Below, in pieces: positions 19,804 through 29,245 of a DNA stretch of 64,000 nt. This stretch comes from Microvirga soli. GTDB lineage: Bacteria > Pseudomonadota > Alphaproteobacteria > Rhizobiales > Beijerinckiaceae. Each line of letters opens with the position of its first letter. The first letter of the stretch is position 1. A program made the translations under genes and the position numbers. The stretch spans positions 351,597 through 415,596 of the forward strand of contig NZ_JAERQE010000001.1 of assembly GCF_016734765.1 (NCBI RefSeq). Reading direction: 5' to 3'. The notes under the pieces were generated by a model, which was not told where the DNA came from, searched no databases, and was given only the letters and a program-made list of their open reading frames with translations.

Positions 19804-20175
19804 TCAAGGACGATCTGCAAACTTGCCGGCTCCATTCCGCATCGGCAGCAGGATTCGGGCCTTGATGGCGGCCAGCATGTGCATGGTCGTACGAATCCTT
19901 TTGCAGAGCATGCTAACGATGACGGGCAAGCACTCAGGCCCTCTCTGGACAAGGAGCCGGATCTGAATGGCTACAAGCCCCGGGTCGTCGGCTGGGATCA
20001 AATCGATGTCAAACGGCACTTGCCGGACGTTGTCCAGGGATGGAGCACGCCCGGGAGGGAGAACCTGGAAATGGAGAGGGTGAAGTCCCAACTCGCCTGC
20101 CCCAGCCGCGAGCAGGACGCTTGAGGCGGTTCGCGATCCACCTCCTTTTGAACCTCCAAGTGCCAGCACGTCCAT
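19804..20175 (-). CDS. ParA-like N-terminal fragment or short ParA-like protein
   Basis: A 123-residue product beginning like a ParA/MinD ATPase (VLALGGSKGGGSRTASSVLLA), but the deviant Walker A has Arg where the catalytic Lys should be (GGGSRT rather than GVGKST). The family's later motifs are missing and the second half, rich in Ile and Leu, is unrecognised. It has a good GGGAGGA site before its ATG, so it is probably still translated. It heads the leftward DUF6634/AAA+ cluster and is divergent from an XRE regulator. It may be a non-hydrolysing relative or a truncated relic. Confidence 0.55.
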   Translation of the reverse strand: MDVLALGGSKGGGSRTASSVLLAAGAGELGLHPLHFQVLPPGRAPSLDNVRQVPFDIDLIPADDPGLVAIQIRLLVQRGPECLPVIVSMLCKRIRTTMHMLAAIKARILLPMRNGAGKFADRP

Positions 20176-20287
20176 CTTGTCCTCCCGCTCCGAAGTGGAG
20201 AGACCTTCTGATTCGCTGAAGGTTAACCCGACCCAAGGATTGGATCTATCGAAATGAACGGTAAAGTGACAAAAAAGTTCACATCGA

Positions 20288-20303
20288 ATGACATTATTGT
20301 CAT
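20288..20303. promoter_or_regulatory. Candidate operator in divergent promoter region
   Basis: ATGACA and TGTCAT form a perfect inverted repeat around TTAT. It sits in an AT-rich stretch between the leftward ParA-like/DUF6634 cluster and the rightward XRE regulator, where a regulator would bind. A TTGACA lies at 20319-20324, but no convincing -10 box at the right distance was found. Confidence 0.45.
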
Positions 20304-20361
20304 ATGGCTACGCAATTGTTGACAAGCTGGTATTCCTAGCGCGTGCGTGCAAATTCGCGCC

Positions 20362-20640
20362 ATGGAACTCTTTCCCGACCTTCTGAGAGCCGCTCGCCTG
20401 ACGCTTGGGCTGACGCAGGGCGAGTTGGCCGAAGCCGCAGGAATCAGCACTCGCTCTCTGATGAGGTTTGAACTCGGTCGGGAGGACATGACGATACGTA
20501 CCCACAAGGCCATTAGGCAGGCGCTTGAAGCGCGGGGCGTCGTCTTCCTGAAGGAGGAAGGCGGGCTCGGTCCTGGATTCCGAATTCCGCCCAATCATCC
20601 GCGCGTGCCTCGGCGCTCGCGGAGCAGGGGGAGGCCATAG
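20362..20640 (+). CDS. XRE-family helix-turn-helix regulator
   Basis: A DNA-binding protein of 92 residues with a Cro/C1-type HTH near its N-terminus (LGLTQGELAEAAGISTRSLMRFELG). The ATG start before ELFPDLLRAAR fits the family; a GTG 15 bases earlier is possible. It faces away from the ParA-like/DUF6634/AAA+ cluster and probably controls it through the inverted repeat between them. The last 25 residues are Arg/Pro-rich and atypical. In a neighbouring frame the DNA codes for a normal-looking continuation (AEQGEAIEEIDRLAEILIGDD) up to about 20.75 kb, so the 3' end may be frameshifted. Confidence 0.8.
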   Translation: MELFPDLLRAARLTLGLTQGELAEAAGISTRSLMRFELGREDMTIRTHKAIRQALEARGVVFLKEEGGLGPGFRIPPNHPRVPRRSRSRGRP

Positions 20641-20977
20641 AGGAGATCGATAGGCTTGCTGAGATTCTGATCGGTGATGATACCCACTACCATCAGAAGG
20701 TCCATTCCATACCGATGCCCGACACGGGACATGACGGCGAATAGATACGGAAAGATACGAGCCCAAACTGCACGGAGCGAATGGTCTCAGGCAATCGGCA
20801 GTTGCCCCAAAGTCCGGTTATCGCTGCATCACCGACATTCGGCGTACTTCCGGAATGTGCCAGAACGAGACGTTCCGGGTTATCGCTCACGACCGCGGCA
20901 ACTTCGAGAAATGCTCTCGCAGCCCTCACCCCGTCCAGATTGTACGATAGAAAGAGGATTGGTCGGAGGGTGGACGC
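20641..20977. other. Intergenic stretch with possible frameshifted XRE tail
   Basis: The first 100 bases can be read as the continuation EIDRLAEILIGDD of the XRE gene in another frame, ending at a TAG near 20745. Nothing else was recognised apart from the GGAGGG ribosome binding site of the acetyltransferase that follows. Confidence 0.4.
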
Positions 20978-21466
20978 ATGTTGAAGCCGTTCACGACAGA
21001 ACGCCTGGCAATCCGTCAGTTGCAGGTCCAGGACGCCCCCGAACTGGCGAGGATCAGCGATGTCCCGGCTGTGAGCCAATGGATGGCTTTCATGGAGGGC
21101 GGCTTCCCGCTGGAGAAAGCGCAGGCCCTCATCGCCAGTCAGAACGACACCAAGGAATACTTCTTTGCGGTGCGGCTCCCCGATGGGGCGCTGATTGGGG
21201 CCATGGGGGGCATCGATCACCCGGATGGATCCATCGAGGTCGGCTACTGGTTCGGGGTCGACCACCAGGGCAAGAGTTATGCGTCGGAGGCCCTCCGGGG
21301 AACGCTCGATCAGATTGCCGCTGATCCTGCGCTGGGACCTCGTCCCATCTTTGCCGAATGTCGACCTGACAATGCCGCCTCCATCCGGCTGCTGACCAAG
21401 ACCGGCTTCTACGCAACAGGTCGTCCAGGTCCTCGGCCCAATCAGATCGAGTTCAGGCTTGCATGA
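20978..21466 (+). CDS. GNAT N-acetyltransferase (RimJ/RimL type)
   Basis: A 162-residue acetyltransferase using acetyl-CoA. It has the family layout: TERLAIRQLQVQDAPELA at the N-terminus, VGYWFGVDHQGKSYASEAL as the acetyl-CoA binding region, and CRPDNAASIRLLTKTGF near the C-terminus. RimJ/RimL-like enzymes modify protein N-termini or small molecules; the substrate here cannot be predicted. A clear GGAGGG precedes the ATG. It is followed by a second GNAT gene 30 bases downstream. Confidence 0.9.
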   Translation: MLKPFTTERLAIRQLQVQDAPELARISDVPAVSQWMAFMEGGFPLEKAQALIASQNDTKEYFFAVRLPDGALIGAMGGIDHPDGSIEVGYWFGVDHQGKSYASEALRGTLDQIAADPALGPRPIFAECRPDNAASIRLLTKTGFYATGRPGPRPNQIEFRLA

Positions 21467-21496
21467 TGATGCCCACGCTCACGGGTCGATTAACCA

Positions 21497-21967
21497 ATGG
21501 ATATTCCTGACCTGCCGCCTGACATCAGCTTTGAACGCCTTCCCCATACCCCTGAGGCGAGGGACTTCGCGTTCGAGGTCAAACGGGCGGCCATGGGCCC
21601 TCACATCATGGTGCGATGGGGATGGGATGAGGCCTTCCAGCGGAGCTTCCATGAGCAGCGGTTCAGAGACACGCCACTCTCCCAGATCGTGCATAATGGG
21701 CAGGCCGTCGGCACCATCGCCCTCAGGGCTCTTGTCGACCATCTGCGTCTCGATGAGTTCTACCTGCTCCCAGCCAATCAGGGGCAGGGTTTGGGGACGA
21801 GGATCCTGAGGCACTGTGCTGCTATCGCAGACGCTCGCGGAATGCCGCTCCGGCTTCGATACCTCAAGTGGAACCCGGTGGGATCGCTGTACCGGCGCCA
21901 TGGGTTCAGGGAGATCGACGAGACCGAAATCCACTTCATCATGGAGCGGGTGAACCCATCCGTCTAA
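21497..21967 (+). CDS. GNAT N-acetyltransferase
   Basis: A 156-residue acetyltransferase, different in sequence from the preceding one. The acetyl-CoA binding motif is LLPANQGQGLGTRILRH and the C-terminal motif is WNPVGSLYRRHGFREI. The substrate is unknown. It probably shares a transcript with the upstream GNAT. Its stop overlaps by four bases with the stop of the convergent cyclase gene. Confidence 0.9.
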   Translation: MDIPDLPPDISFERLPHTPEARDFAFEVKRAAMGPHIMVRWGWDEAFQRSFHEQRFRDTPLSQIVHNGQAVGTIALRALVDHLRLDEFYLLPANQGQGLGTRILRHCAAIADARGMPLRLRYLKWNPVGSLYRRHGFREIDETEIHFIMERVNPSV

Positions 21968-23757
21968 GCTGGCAGCCCGGCCAATCGCAGTCCTTCCCGC
22001 AGGAGCCCCTCGTCCTCGGGGCGCCGGAGGTATGAGGTGTCGACGAACCAGTCGACATATTCGGGCGGTCCCGCATTCGGATCGCCGCGCCACGCGTCCC
22101 TGACACTTTCCAGGAACCACCCGGCGCATCTCTGAGCCAGCTCCGCTTGCCCCAGCAGGCCAAACGCTGCACTCAGCAGCAGCATGTCCCGGCGGTGCCA
22201 AGTGGGCTCGCCCGTCATCCGGTATCGAAGCCGAGAAACGACGTCCTCGTAGCGCCGCAGCAAGAACAGCGTCCTGGCCTCGTAGAAGTTGTACCACTGC
22301 GGATACCGCGGGTTCAGGCGCCGGGCGAGCTCGGCGGCCGCCAAGCCCTTCGCGGGGTTCCCCAAGCACGCTTGGGCCCAAGCCCAGAAGATCTGGATCG
22401 TCGCGTCGTTCGGGTTCATGGACTGCGCAAGATCGAGGTGACGCTCGGCCCGGTCGAACTCACGCCAGGTCAGGAACACGTAGCCGGCCGTCGATTGCAC
22501 CCGCGGTTCAGTTGGATCGACGGTCAGGGCCTGCTCGGCGAGCCGACGCGCCTCGATCCGGTTCGGATCCCGCTCCCGCGGCAGTCCGACGCCATCAAAG
22601 GCGGCCTGGGTGAGGTAGAGGAACGCAAGGCCCGTGTACGCCCTGGCGAAGGTGGGGTCGAGGTCGCGGGCACGCTCGAAGAACGCCCGCGCCCGGGCCT
22701 GGCCATCGTCTGTGAACACGTCGCTGAGGCGATGCCCTTGCAGGAAGAGATCGTAGGCGCGCATGTCCTGCGGCGGACGGCGGCGCGCCACCGCCTCGGT
22801 CTCGTCCTCGATGCGGCGCGCAACAGTCGCGACCACCCCCCGTGCGATCTCGTCCTGGATGGCGAACACGTCCTCGAACGAGCGGTCATACCGTTCGGCC
22901 CAGAGATGGGCGCCTGAGGCGGCATTGATCAACTGCGCAGTAATCCGGACCCGGTCGCCGGCCCGGCGCACGCTGCCCTCGACGACGTAGTCGGCATTGA
23001 GCACCCCCCCGACCTCCCGCACATCAACATCCTTGCCTCGAAACGAGAACGACGAGTTGCGGGCGATGACGAGAAGGTCCCGGAAGCGCGCCAGCTCGGT
23101 GATGATGTCCTCGGTGATGCCATCGCTGAAGTAGACCTGGTCCGGATCGCCGCCCATGTTGGTGAAGGGCAACACCGCCACGGCGGGCCGGTCGGCGCGG
23201 AGGATTTCCTTGCCGGAGGGAGTACGGGCCGGAGCTCCCTGCCCTTGGGTGGCTTTGACGGCGAAAGCCCGGACGGGTTCGTCGATGTTCTTGACGCGCT
23301 GCGGTCCGAGATCCTCGAAGATAACGGGCAGGGCCTTGCGCACGTACTCCTGGGCGGTTGCCGACAGGCAGATGCCGCCGGGCCGGGACAGCGTCTGAAG
23401 CCGGGCGGCGATGTTGACCCCATCGCCAAGCAGATCGCCGCCCTTCACCATCACGTCGCCCACATGCACCCCGATCCGGAAGTGCAGGCGCCGGGTGTCC
23501 GGCAGCTTGTCATTGGCGGACGCGAGCGCCTCCTGTGCTCTCAGCGCGCAGGTCACGGCATCGACGGCACTGGGAAACTCGGCCAGCACGCTGTCTCCCG
23601 CCGTGTTGGCGATCCGCCCCCGGTGTTCGGCAATGAAGCCATCGAGGATGGCGCGATGGGATGTCAGCGTCTCAAAGGTCGCAGCCTCATCCTCTCCCAT
23701 GAGGCGGGAGTAGGCTTCCACGTCTGCCGCGAAGAGGGCGGCTAGCCGACGCTCCAT
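21964..23757 (-). CDS. Class III adenylate/guanylate cyclase with TolB-like and TPR domains
   Basis: A 597-residue signalling protein. Residues 1-170 are a class III nucleotide cyclase domain: LFAADVEAYSRLM and GDSVLAEF give the metal-binding Asp residues, and NIAARLQ the usual Asn-x-x-x-Arg. Next comes a TolB-N-like segment (AVLPFTNMGGD through HLWAERYDR), then TPR-like helices to the end (DPTFARAYTGLAFLYL and similar). Such cyclases are very common in Hyphomicrobiales. The start at the ATG before ERRLAALF follows TGGAGG by 8 bases; the frame is open for 89 further codons upstream but without cyclase-like sequence. No membrane segment is evident. Confidence 0.9.
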   Translation of the reverse strand: MERRLAALFAADVEAYSRLMGEDEAATFETLTSHRAILDGFIAEHRGRIANTAGDSVLAEFPSAVDAVTCALRAQEALASANDKLPDTRRLHFRIGVHVGDVMVKGGDLLGDGVNIAARLQTLSRPGGICLSATAQEYVRKALPVIFEDLGPQRVKNIDEPVRAFAVKATQGQGAPARTPSGKEILRADRPAVAVLPFTNMGGDPDQVYFSDGITEDIITELARFRDLLVIARNSSFSFRGKDVDVREVGGVLNADYVVEGSVRRAGDRVRITAQLINAASGAHLWAERYDRSFEDVFAIQDEIARGVVATVARRIEDETEAVARRRPPQDMRAYDLFLQGHRLSDVFTDDGQARARAFFERARDLDPTFARAYTGLAFLYLTQAAFDGVGLPRERDPNRIEARRLAEQALTVDPTEPRVQSTAGYVFLTWREFDRAERHLDLAQSMNPNDATIQIFWAWAQACLGNPAKGLAAAELARRLNPRYPQWYNFYEARTLFLLRRYEDVVSRLRYRMTGEPTWHRRDMLLLSAAFGLLGQAELAQRCAGWFLESVRDAWRGDPNAGPPEYVDWFVDTSYLRRPEDEGLLREGLRLAGLPA

Positions 23758-24281
23758 AACCGAGACCTCCAGTCCGTTGAGTCGCTTTGCGGCTATCGGC
23801 CCACGAGACCGGTGGCTTCCATTCCGGCTGTGTGGCCGGGCCACATGAGCACACCCATTGTGCATCCAGAACCGAAAGCACGCCATCCCCGCTGCGGCCC
23901 CGGGACGCTTACCCGGATGGACCAGGGCACGGATGTGCGTGCCATGCCAAGATCGGCAGCATGCGCCCCACAGATGGAACCAACTCGGCTGCAATGTCGC
24001 CTCAGGGTCAGGCAGTGAAGTCAATTCACTTTTTGGAACGTCCGGTTAGGTGAGGATTGCTGCCCTTGGGCTAGCGTCCCAGGTGTGCCAGATCCGGACC
24101 TTCATAGGATCAGCCAGAGCGAAGGTGCGGGCTTAACAGTCTGAGTGCTTCTGCTGGAGCCCAACAATCCAGAGGCACCGTGTGAGGCCAACTTCCTGAC
24201 CAGCCCGGCAACGAGGTATTGCGCTTCAAGGCCTGTGCCTGACCTTTACCCTCGTTGGGGGCACCGTTCCTTGGACCGCCG
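23758..24281. other. Intergenic stretch, no gene seen
   Basis: About 520 bases between the leftward cyclase and the 3' end of the leftward nitroreductase. It should hold the cyclase promoter. No convincing gene, repeat or RNA was recognised. Confidence 0.5.
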
Positions 24282-24956
24282 TTACAGCCAGGAGGCGATC
24301 CTCCCGAGCGGCTTCTTGACTCCCCCATGAACGGGTACCGTGCAGTCCTCCGCCGGGTAGCCGACGACCAGAAGAATGTAAGGCTTTTCGGTCTCCGGGC
24401 GGTGGCAGATCTCGTTGAGGAAGCCCATCGGACTGGGAGTGTGGGTCAGTGTGACCAAGCCTGCCTGATGGAGTGCTGCGATCAGGAAGCCTGTGGCGAT
24501 CCCCACCGACTCCGGCACGTAGTAGTTCTTGACCTTGCGTCCGTCAGGTCCCTCGCTTGACCGTTGCCCGAAGATGGCGATCAGCACGGGAGCCGTCTCG
24601 ACGAAGGGCTTGTTCGCATCCGTGCCTAGCGGCGCCAGGGCATCGAGCCACTCCTGAGGCGCACGGCCGTTGTAGAACTCGCGCTCCTCGGCCTCGGCCT
24701 CCTCCCGGATGCGCCTTTTCATGCTCGGATCGGTGAGCACGGCAAAGTGCCAGGGCTGGAGGTTGGCGCCTGACGGCGCTGTGCCGGCAGCCAGCAGAGC
24801 ATACTCGATCACCTCCCGCGGCACGGGCCTGTCGGAGAAGTCCCGCACCGTCCTCCTGCGCTTGATGTCCTCGTAGAAGACCCGTGCCCGCTCGATCATC
24901 TCCTCCGGAGGGTAGGCGCGATACGCGCCCAGAGGCTCAAGGACCAGTCGTGTCAT
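24282..24956 (-). CDS. Nitroreductase family protein
   Basis: An FMN-dependent oxidoreductase of 224 residues. Motifs include [33 protein letters not shown] (FMN-binding region of the family) and [17 protein letters not shown]. The closest subtype by pattern is the iodotyrosine-dehalogenase/BluB-like branch, but the reaction is not certain. The start before TRLVLEPLG has GGAGAG just upstream. It begins 19 bases past the stop of the upstream Na+/H+ antiporter, so the two are probably co-transcribed. Confidence 0.9.
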   Translation of the reverse strand: MTRLVLEPLGAYRAYPPEEMIERARVFYEDIKRRRTVRDFSDRPVPREVIEYALLAAGTAPSGANLQPWHFAVLTDPSMKRRIREEAEAEEREFYNGRAPQEWLDALAPLGTDANKPFVETAPVLIAIFGQRSSEGPDGRKVKNYYVPESVGIATGFLIAALHQAGLVTLTHTPSPMGFLNEICHRPETEKPYILLVVGYPAEDCTVPVHGGVKKPLGRIASWL

Positions 24957-24975
24957 GCAACTCTCCAGGCGACCT

Positions 24976-26220
24976 TCATGTGACCCGCTCAACTACGGAG
25001 CGCAGGCTAAGGCCCTGCACAACGATTGTGAAGACGACCACGGCATAGGTTGCAGCCAGCAAAGCAGGCTTTTCGGCAACGTCCGGCAGGGAGAGGGCTA
25101 GCGCGATGGAGATCCCGCCGCGCAAGCCGCCCCAGGTCAAAACCGGGATCGTCCCGGGCGCAAACTTTTGCCGCGTTCGCAGCACCATGACCGGAAGCGC
25201 CACGGCCAGGAAGCGAGCGAGGAGCGCAAGGGGAATGCTGGCGAGGCTGAGCCAGGCAAATGCAGGGTCGAAGCCAAGGACCAGAACCTCAAGCCCGATC
25301 AGCAGAAACAGCACGGAGTTCAGGATCTCGTCCACGAGTTGCCAGAAGCCAAAGACATAGCGCTGGGTCAGATCGCTCATCGCATCCTGCGGGCCGCGGT
25401 TGCCGATGAGAATCCCGGCTACGACGACCGCGATCGGACCGCTCATGTGAAACTTGGCTGCCGCCGCATAGGTGCCGGCGGCGACCGCCAGGGATATCAG
25501 GGTTTCCAGAGGATAGTTGTCGATCACGCGCATCGACCGATAGGCGACATATCCCGTTGCAAACCCGAGGGCCGCGCCACCAAGCGCTTCAACGAAGAAG
25601 AGCTCGGCGATATGCCCGGGGCTGGCACCGCCCCCACCAGCCCCAGACGCAATGGCAAGCAGAACTGTGAAGACCACCACGCCGACCCCGTCGTTGAACA
25701 GGGATTCGCCCGACATGTCGGCCTCGAGTGTCTCCGGCACCTTCACGGACTTGAGCGTACTGAGAACAGCGACAGGGTCGGTGGGACTGATCAGGGCGCC
25801 GAATACGAGCGCCCAGGGAAGGGGCAGCGGAACCCCGAGGACATCGGAGATCCACCACAAGCCAACACCGATGACCGCGATTGAGATCGCCACGCCGGCT
25901 GTTGCCATGACCCCGATGGGCCAGGCGCGCCGCCTCAGCAGCGAGAGATCGACATGAAGAGCGCCTGCAAACAACAGAAAGGCCAGGAGGCCGTTGAGTA
26001 CGGTGGCCCTGAAGTCGACCTGGCGCAAAAGGACCGCCAGGTCCTCGTAGAGGTGCACCTCCGGCCGGGCGATCTCGATCCCGATCAGGAACAGGGAGGC
26101 GGCAAGCCCCATGACTAGCAGGCCGATGGTATGAGGCAGCCGTATGACGACATGGTTGAACCAGCCGAAGGTGGCGGTCAGCACGAGCAGGACGGCAATG
26201 AGGTCAAAGACGGAAAGCAC
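24976..26220 (-). CDS. CPA1-type sodium/proton antiporter
   Basis: A 414-residue inner-membrane protein with about 12 hydrophobic segments. It exchanges Na+ (or K+) for protons. The family core is visible as [17 protein letters not shown] and [17 protein letters not shown], the two regions that carry the ion-binding Asp residues in NhaP-like antiporters. Upstream and 12 bases away is a voltage-channel-like gene, and further ion-handling genes follow on the other strand. Confidence 0.92.
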   Translation of the reverse strand: MLSVFDLIAVLLVLTATFGWFNHVVIRLPHTIGLLVMGLAASLFLIGIEIARPEVHLYEDLAVLLRQVDFRATVLNGLLAFLLFAGALHVDLSLLRRRAWPIGVMATAGVAISIAVIGVGLWWISDVLGVPLPLPWALVFGALISPTDPVAVLSTLKSVKVPETLEADMSGESLFNDGVGVVVFTVLLAIASGAGGGGASPGHIAELFFVEALGGAALGFATGYVAYRSMRVIDNYPLETLISLAVAAGTYAAAAKFHMSGPIAVVVAGILIGNRGPQDAMSDLTQRYVFGFWQLVDEILNSVLFLLIGLEVLVLGFDPAFAWLSLASIPLALLARFLAVALPVMVLRTRQKFAPGTIPVLTWGGLRGGISIALALSLPDVAEKPALLAATYAVVVFTIVVQGLSLRSVVERVT

Positions 26221-26232
26221 TTTCCGCTTCTC

Positions 26233-27048
26233 CTAGTTCGAGGAGAGGTCGGGAGTCTGAACCCGCGTCTGGAGGTCCCGGCGCAGAGCGGCGATCTCGG
26301 CCCGCAGAGCGGCAATCTCCTTTGTCCCTGCTACCTCTCCCTCCTCGGAGGCCGCGTCACGTCCGACAAAGAAGGATGCGAAGCTCGCGGTGATGTAGCC
26401 GAACACGGCAAAGCCGTAGACCGCGAGCAGAAAGCACAGGATGCGCCCTTCCGGGGTCTTTGGCCAGAACTCGGAACCCATGGTGGCGAGCAGCATCCCG
26501 GTCCACCAGAGGGCATCGGCATAGCTGTCGAAACCGCCATCCACTTGGGAGACCGGCTCGAACGCGAGCATGCCACCGGCTCCGAGCAGGGCAACCAGCA
26601 CGGTCAAGCCTGTGACATAGCCGAGACCGCGGCGGCTCAAGCTGGCACGAAGGGCATTCATGCCCCGGTTTGCCGTTCCCACGATGCGGACGAGCCGGAG
26701 GCCCCGAGCGGCACGGGCGACCCGCACAATGCGGAACGCCCGGAGAAGCCGAAACGCCGGAACGATCAAGGCAATGACCGTAATCCAGTTCCGGCTGAGA
26801 AAGGCTAGTTTCCTGGGAGCGAGTGCCAACCTGACCGCAAATTCGACCAAGAAGGCGATCCAGATCGCGGTGCCGAAGGTCTCCAGAGCGTCGAAGGATC
26901 CCCAGACCAACTCCACCACCACGAGCACGAGCCACAGGAAGCTGAGCACCAGCATGGGAGTCTGCAACCATGCATCAAGCTCCTCCAGGGCGTTCCAGCG
27001 CTCATCAGGGCTTCCGTCAGGCACATGGCCTTGAGGCTCGTCTCTCAT
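26233..27048 (-). CDS. Voltage-gated-like ion channel with unusual selectivity filter
   Basis: A 271-residue six-transmembrane channel. The voltage-sensor S4 helix is visible as FRLLRAFRIVRVARAARGLR, with Arg at about every third position. The pore loop reads LLATMGSEFWPKT, so the filter is TMGSE instead of the TVGYG of potassium channels. A C-terminal coiled-coil-like stretch (IAALRAEIAALRRDL) may drive tetramer assembly. The start before RDEPQGHV follows GGGAGA. Ion selectivity cannot be assumed to be K+. It forms an operon with the downstream CPA1 antiporter. Confidence 0.88.
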   Translation of the reverse strand: MRDEPQGHVPDGSPDERWNALEELDAWLQTPMLVLSFLWLVLVVVELVWGSFDALETFGTAIWIAFLVEFAVRLALAPRKLAFLSRNWITVIALIVPAFRLLRAFRIVRVARAARGLRLVRIVGTANRGMNALRASLSRRGLGYVTGLTVLVALLGAGGMLAFEPVSQVDGGFDSYADALWWTGMLLATMGSEFWPKTPEGRILCFLLAVYGFAVFGYITASFASFFVGRDAASEEGEVAGTKEIAALRAEIAALRRDLQTRVQTPDLSSN

Positions 27049-27237
27049 CGGCAGTCTCCCGGAGGTTTGCCGGGGACAACCACTCTCATCGCTGTACAGG
27101 TCCAAGGACTGAACCGCCACCTCAACCAAAAACGCTCAGGTCGTGCGGTTGTGGGACGAAGGGCATCGGGAGCGCCCGCGAGCGTGGGCTGACGTTGCCA
27201 TGATGGATCCCGTGCAGCCGTTTGAGGTTGACCGTTC

Positions 27238-28569
27238 ATGGATCGTCTCCGGAATGTCATCGTCCTCCTGCGCGGTCAGCTCTGGATCATCCCCCTGGTC
27301 CTCAGCGCCCTGGCGCTGAGCTTGGCCTACTGGGTCCTCACGTCAGGAGCCTCGTTTCTCGAGGTCCGGGATGTCGGGGGACTCTGGTGGCTGTACGGCG
27401 GCGACGCCAGCAGCGCGCGGGATCTCATGTCGAGCCTGCTCTCAGGGCTGATGACGATGACCTCGCTTGTCGTCTCGGTCACCTTCGTGATCCTGACCCT
27501 CGCGGCCAACCAGCTTGGCCCCCGCCTGATCTCGACCTTCATGGGCGACCGGCAGATCCAGACGGTGCTGGGGCTCTTCCTCGGCACCATCCTCTACGTC
27601 CTGGTCGTGCTGCGCAGCCTCGACGAGACCCTTGGGGTCGAAGGGGTACCGCACGTTGCGGTGACGATTGGCAGTGCCCTGACGGTCATCTGCCTGTTTG
27701 CCCTGCTGTTCTACGTGCACAAGATAGCCCGTGCGATCATCGCCGACAGCATCGTCGCGCGGGTGGCCGGTGACCTGCACAACGACATCCGCAGCATGCT
27801 GTCATCCGAGCCTAACGAGACGGAGCGTGCGATCCCGGACCTGACGAGGCCCAGGGCTGGGGCCGTCTCATTGGACCGAAGCGGCTACATCCAGGTGATT
27901 GACTACGACAGGCTTGTCACGCTGGCCTGCCGCGCGGACGCGGTTTTTGCGGTGAAGGTGCGCGCCGGCCACTTCGTCCTGAAGAACGGCGAGCATGTGG
28001 TCGTCCATGCAGGGCGCCCACTTGATGAAGAAGCCGTGCAGGGCATCAGGGCCGCCTTCGTGATCGGCGGGGAGCGCAGCTCGGCCCAGGATCTCGAGTT
28101 CGGCCTGCGCCAGCTCGTGGAGATTGCCCTGAGGGCCCTGTCCCCCGGCATCAACGACCCCTACACCGCCATTGCCGTGATTGACCGGCTCGGCGCCGCG
28201 CTGGAGGAGATCTTCACGCGCTCGCTCCAGCAGGCTGTCTGGCGCGACAAGGAGGGCAAGCTGCGGGTGATTGCTCAGCGGTCCGACGTGCAGGGTCTTG
28301 CCGACGCTGCCTTCGATGCCATCCGGCAGGCCGGACCGGAAATCCCTGCCGTGCTGATCCGCATGGCGGACGTCCTGGGCCAGCTCGCGCCCGTTCTCCA
28401 CGCCGAGGAAGCGCGGGAGGCGGTGTCCCGACAGCTCAGCAAGCTGGCAGAGACGACCACGGAGGCGCATCTCGCCCCCAGCGATCGCACGGCAGTTCTG
28501 CGCCGGATCGAGCAGGCCCGGGTTGCCACCGTGCCCCGTCCCAAGGAAGGAAGCATCCATGTTCTTTGA
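27238..28569 (+). CDS. DUF2254 membrane protein
   Basis: A 443-residue inner-membrane protein. Four hydrophobic segments occupy the first 180 residues, with the family-type SGLMTMTSLVVSVTFVILTLAA region, followed by a large soluble domain containing the conserved SPGINDPYTA. Function of DUF2254 proteins is unknown. It is divergent from the ion channel and overlaps the start of the DUF421 gene by 11 bases, indicating coupling. Confidence 0.9.
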   Translation: MDRLRNVIVLLRGQLWIIPLVLSALALSLAYWVLTSGASFLEVRDVGGLWWLYGGDASSARDLMSSLLSGLMTMTSLVVSVTFVILTLAANQLGPRLISTFMGDRQIQTVLGLFLGTILYVLVVLRSLDETLGVEGVPHVAVTIGSALTVICLFALLFYVHKIARAIIADSIVARVAGDLHNDIRSMLSSEPNETERAIPDLTRPRAGAVSLDRSGYIQVIDYDRLVTLACRADAVFAVKVRAGHFVLKNGEHVVVHAGRPLDEEAVQGIRAAFVIGGERSSAQDLEFGLRQLVEIALRALSPGINDPYTAIAVIDRLGAALEEIFTRSLQQAVWRDKEGKLRVIAQRSDVQGLADAAFDAIRQAGPEIPAVLIRMADVLGQLAPVLHAEEAREAVSRQLSKLAETTTEAHLAPSDRTAVLRRIEQARVATVPRPKEGSIHVL

Positions 28570-29071
28570 CTCCTGGACCGGATTGGGACGTGTGCTCCTG
28601 GTCGGGACATTGGCCTATGTGGCCCTGGTTGCCATCCTGCGCATTTCGGGCAAGCGCACGCTCACGAAGCTCAATGCGTTTGACCTGGTGGTCACGGTTG
28701 CGCTCGGCTCCACCCTTGCCACGGTCCTGCTGAGCAAGGACGTGGCACTGGCCGAGGGTGTTCTGGCGATGGTGCTGCTGGTGTTTCTCCAGTTCATGAT
28801 CACTTGGCTTTCGGTCCGGTCAGCCGGGTTCCGGGATCTGGTGAAGAGCGAGCCCACGCTGATCATGCACCAGGGCGAGTTTCTCGATGGGGCCATGCGG
28901 GCGCAGCGAATGACGCGCGACGAGGTGATGGCGGCGCTACGTTCCAATGGGGTGATGGACGCCAGTCAGGCAGCCGCCGTTGTGCTGGAGACGGACGGCA
29001 CCATCGCTGTTATCAAGGGCACGGATCATGAAGCGGCCAAGCCTACCCTGGCGAGCGTGCGGCAGCCATAA
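28559..29071 (+). CDS. DUF421 (YetF-like) membrane protein
   Basis: A 170-residue protein with three N-terminal transmembrane helices and a small soluble C-terminal domain, as in YetF-like DUF421 proteins. Recognisable are LNAFDLVVTVALGSTLAT and the cytosolic EPTLIMHQGEFL. The role is unknown. The ATG (before FFDSWTGLG) lies inside the end of the DUF2254 gene behind an AAGGAAG ribosome binding site. Confidence 0.9.
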   Translation: MFFDSWTGLGRVLLVGTLAYVALVAILRISGKRTLTKLNAFDLVVTVALGSTLATVLLSKDVALAEGVLAMVLLVFLQFMITWLSVRSAGFRDLVKSEPTLIMHQGEFLDGAMRAQRMTRDEVMAALRSNGVMDASQAAAVVLETDGTIAVIKGTDHEAAKPTLASVRQP

Positions 29072-29245
29072 CCTGCTCGGAGCGGGTTGGCGCCTGCCGA
29101 TAAGGGGTGCCTCAATAGCCCGCGATAGCAACACCCCTTCGTCCCTACCCCTCTGATGCCACTTCCTTGGGAGGATCTCCGCCGGAACACCGGTCGCCTG
29201 GCACACGTTCCGCCAGTCAGCGAATGTGCTGAGCCAGGAGCCTAC

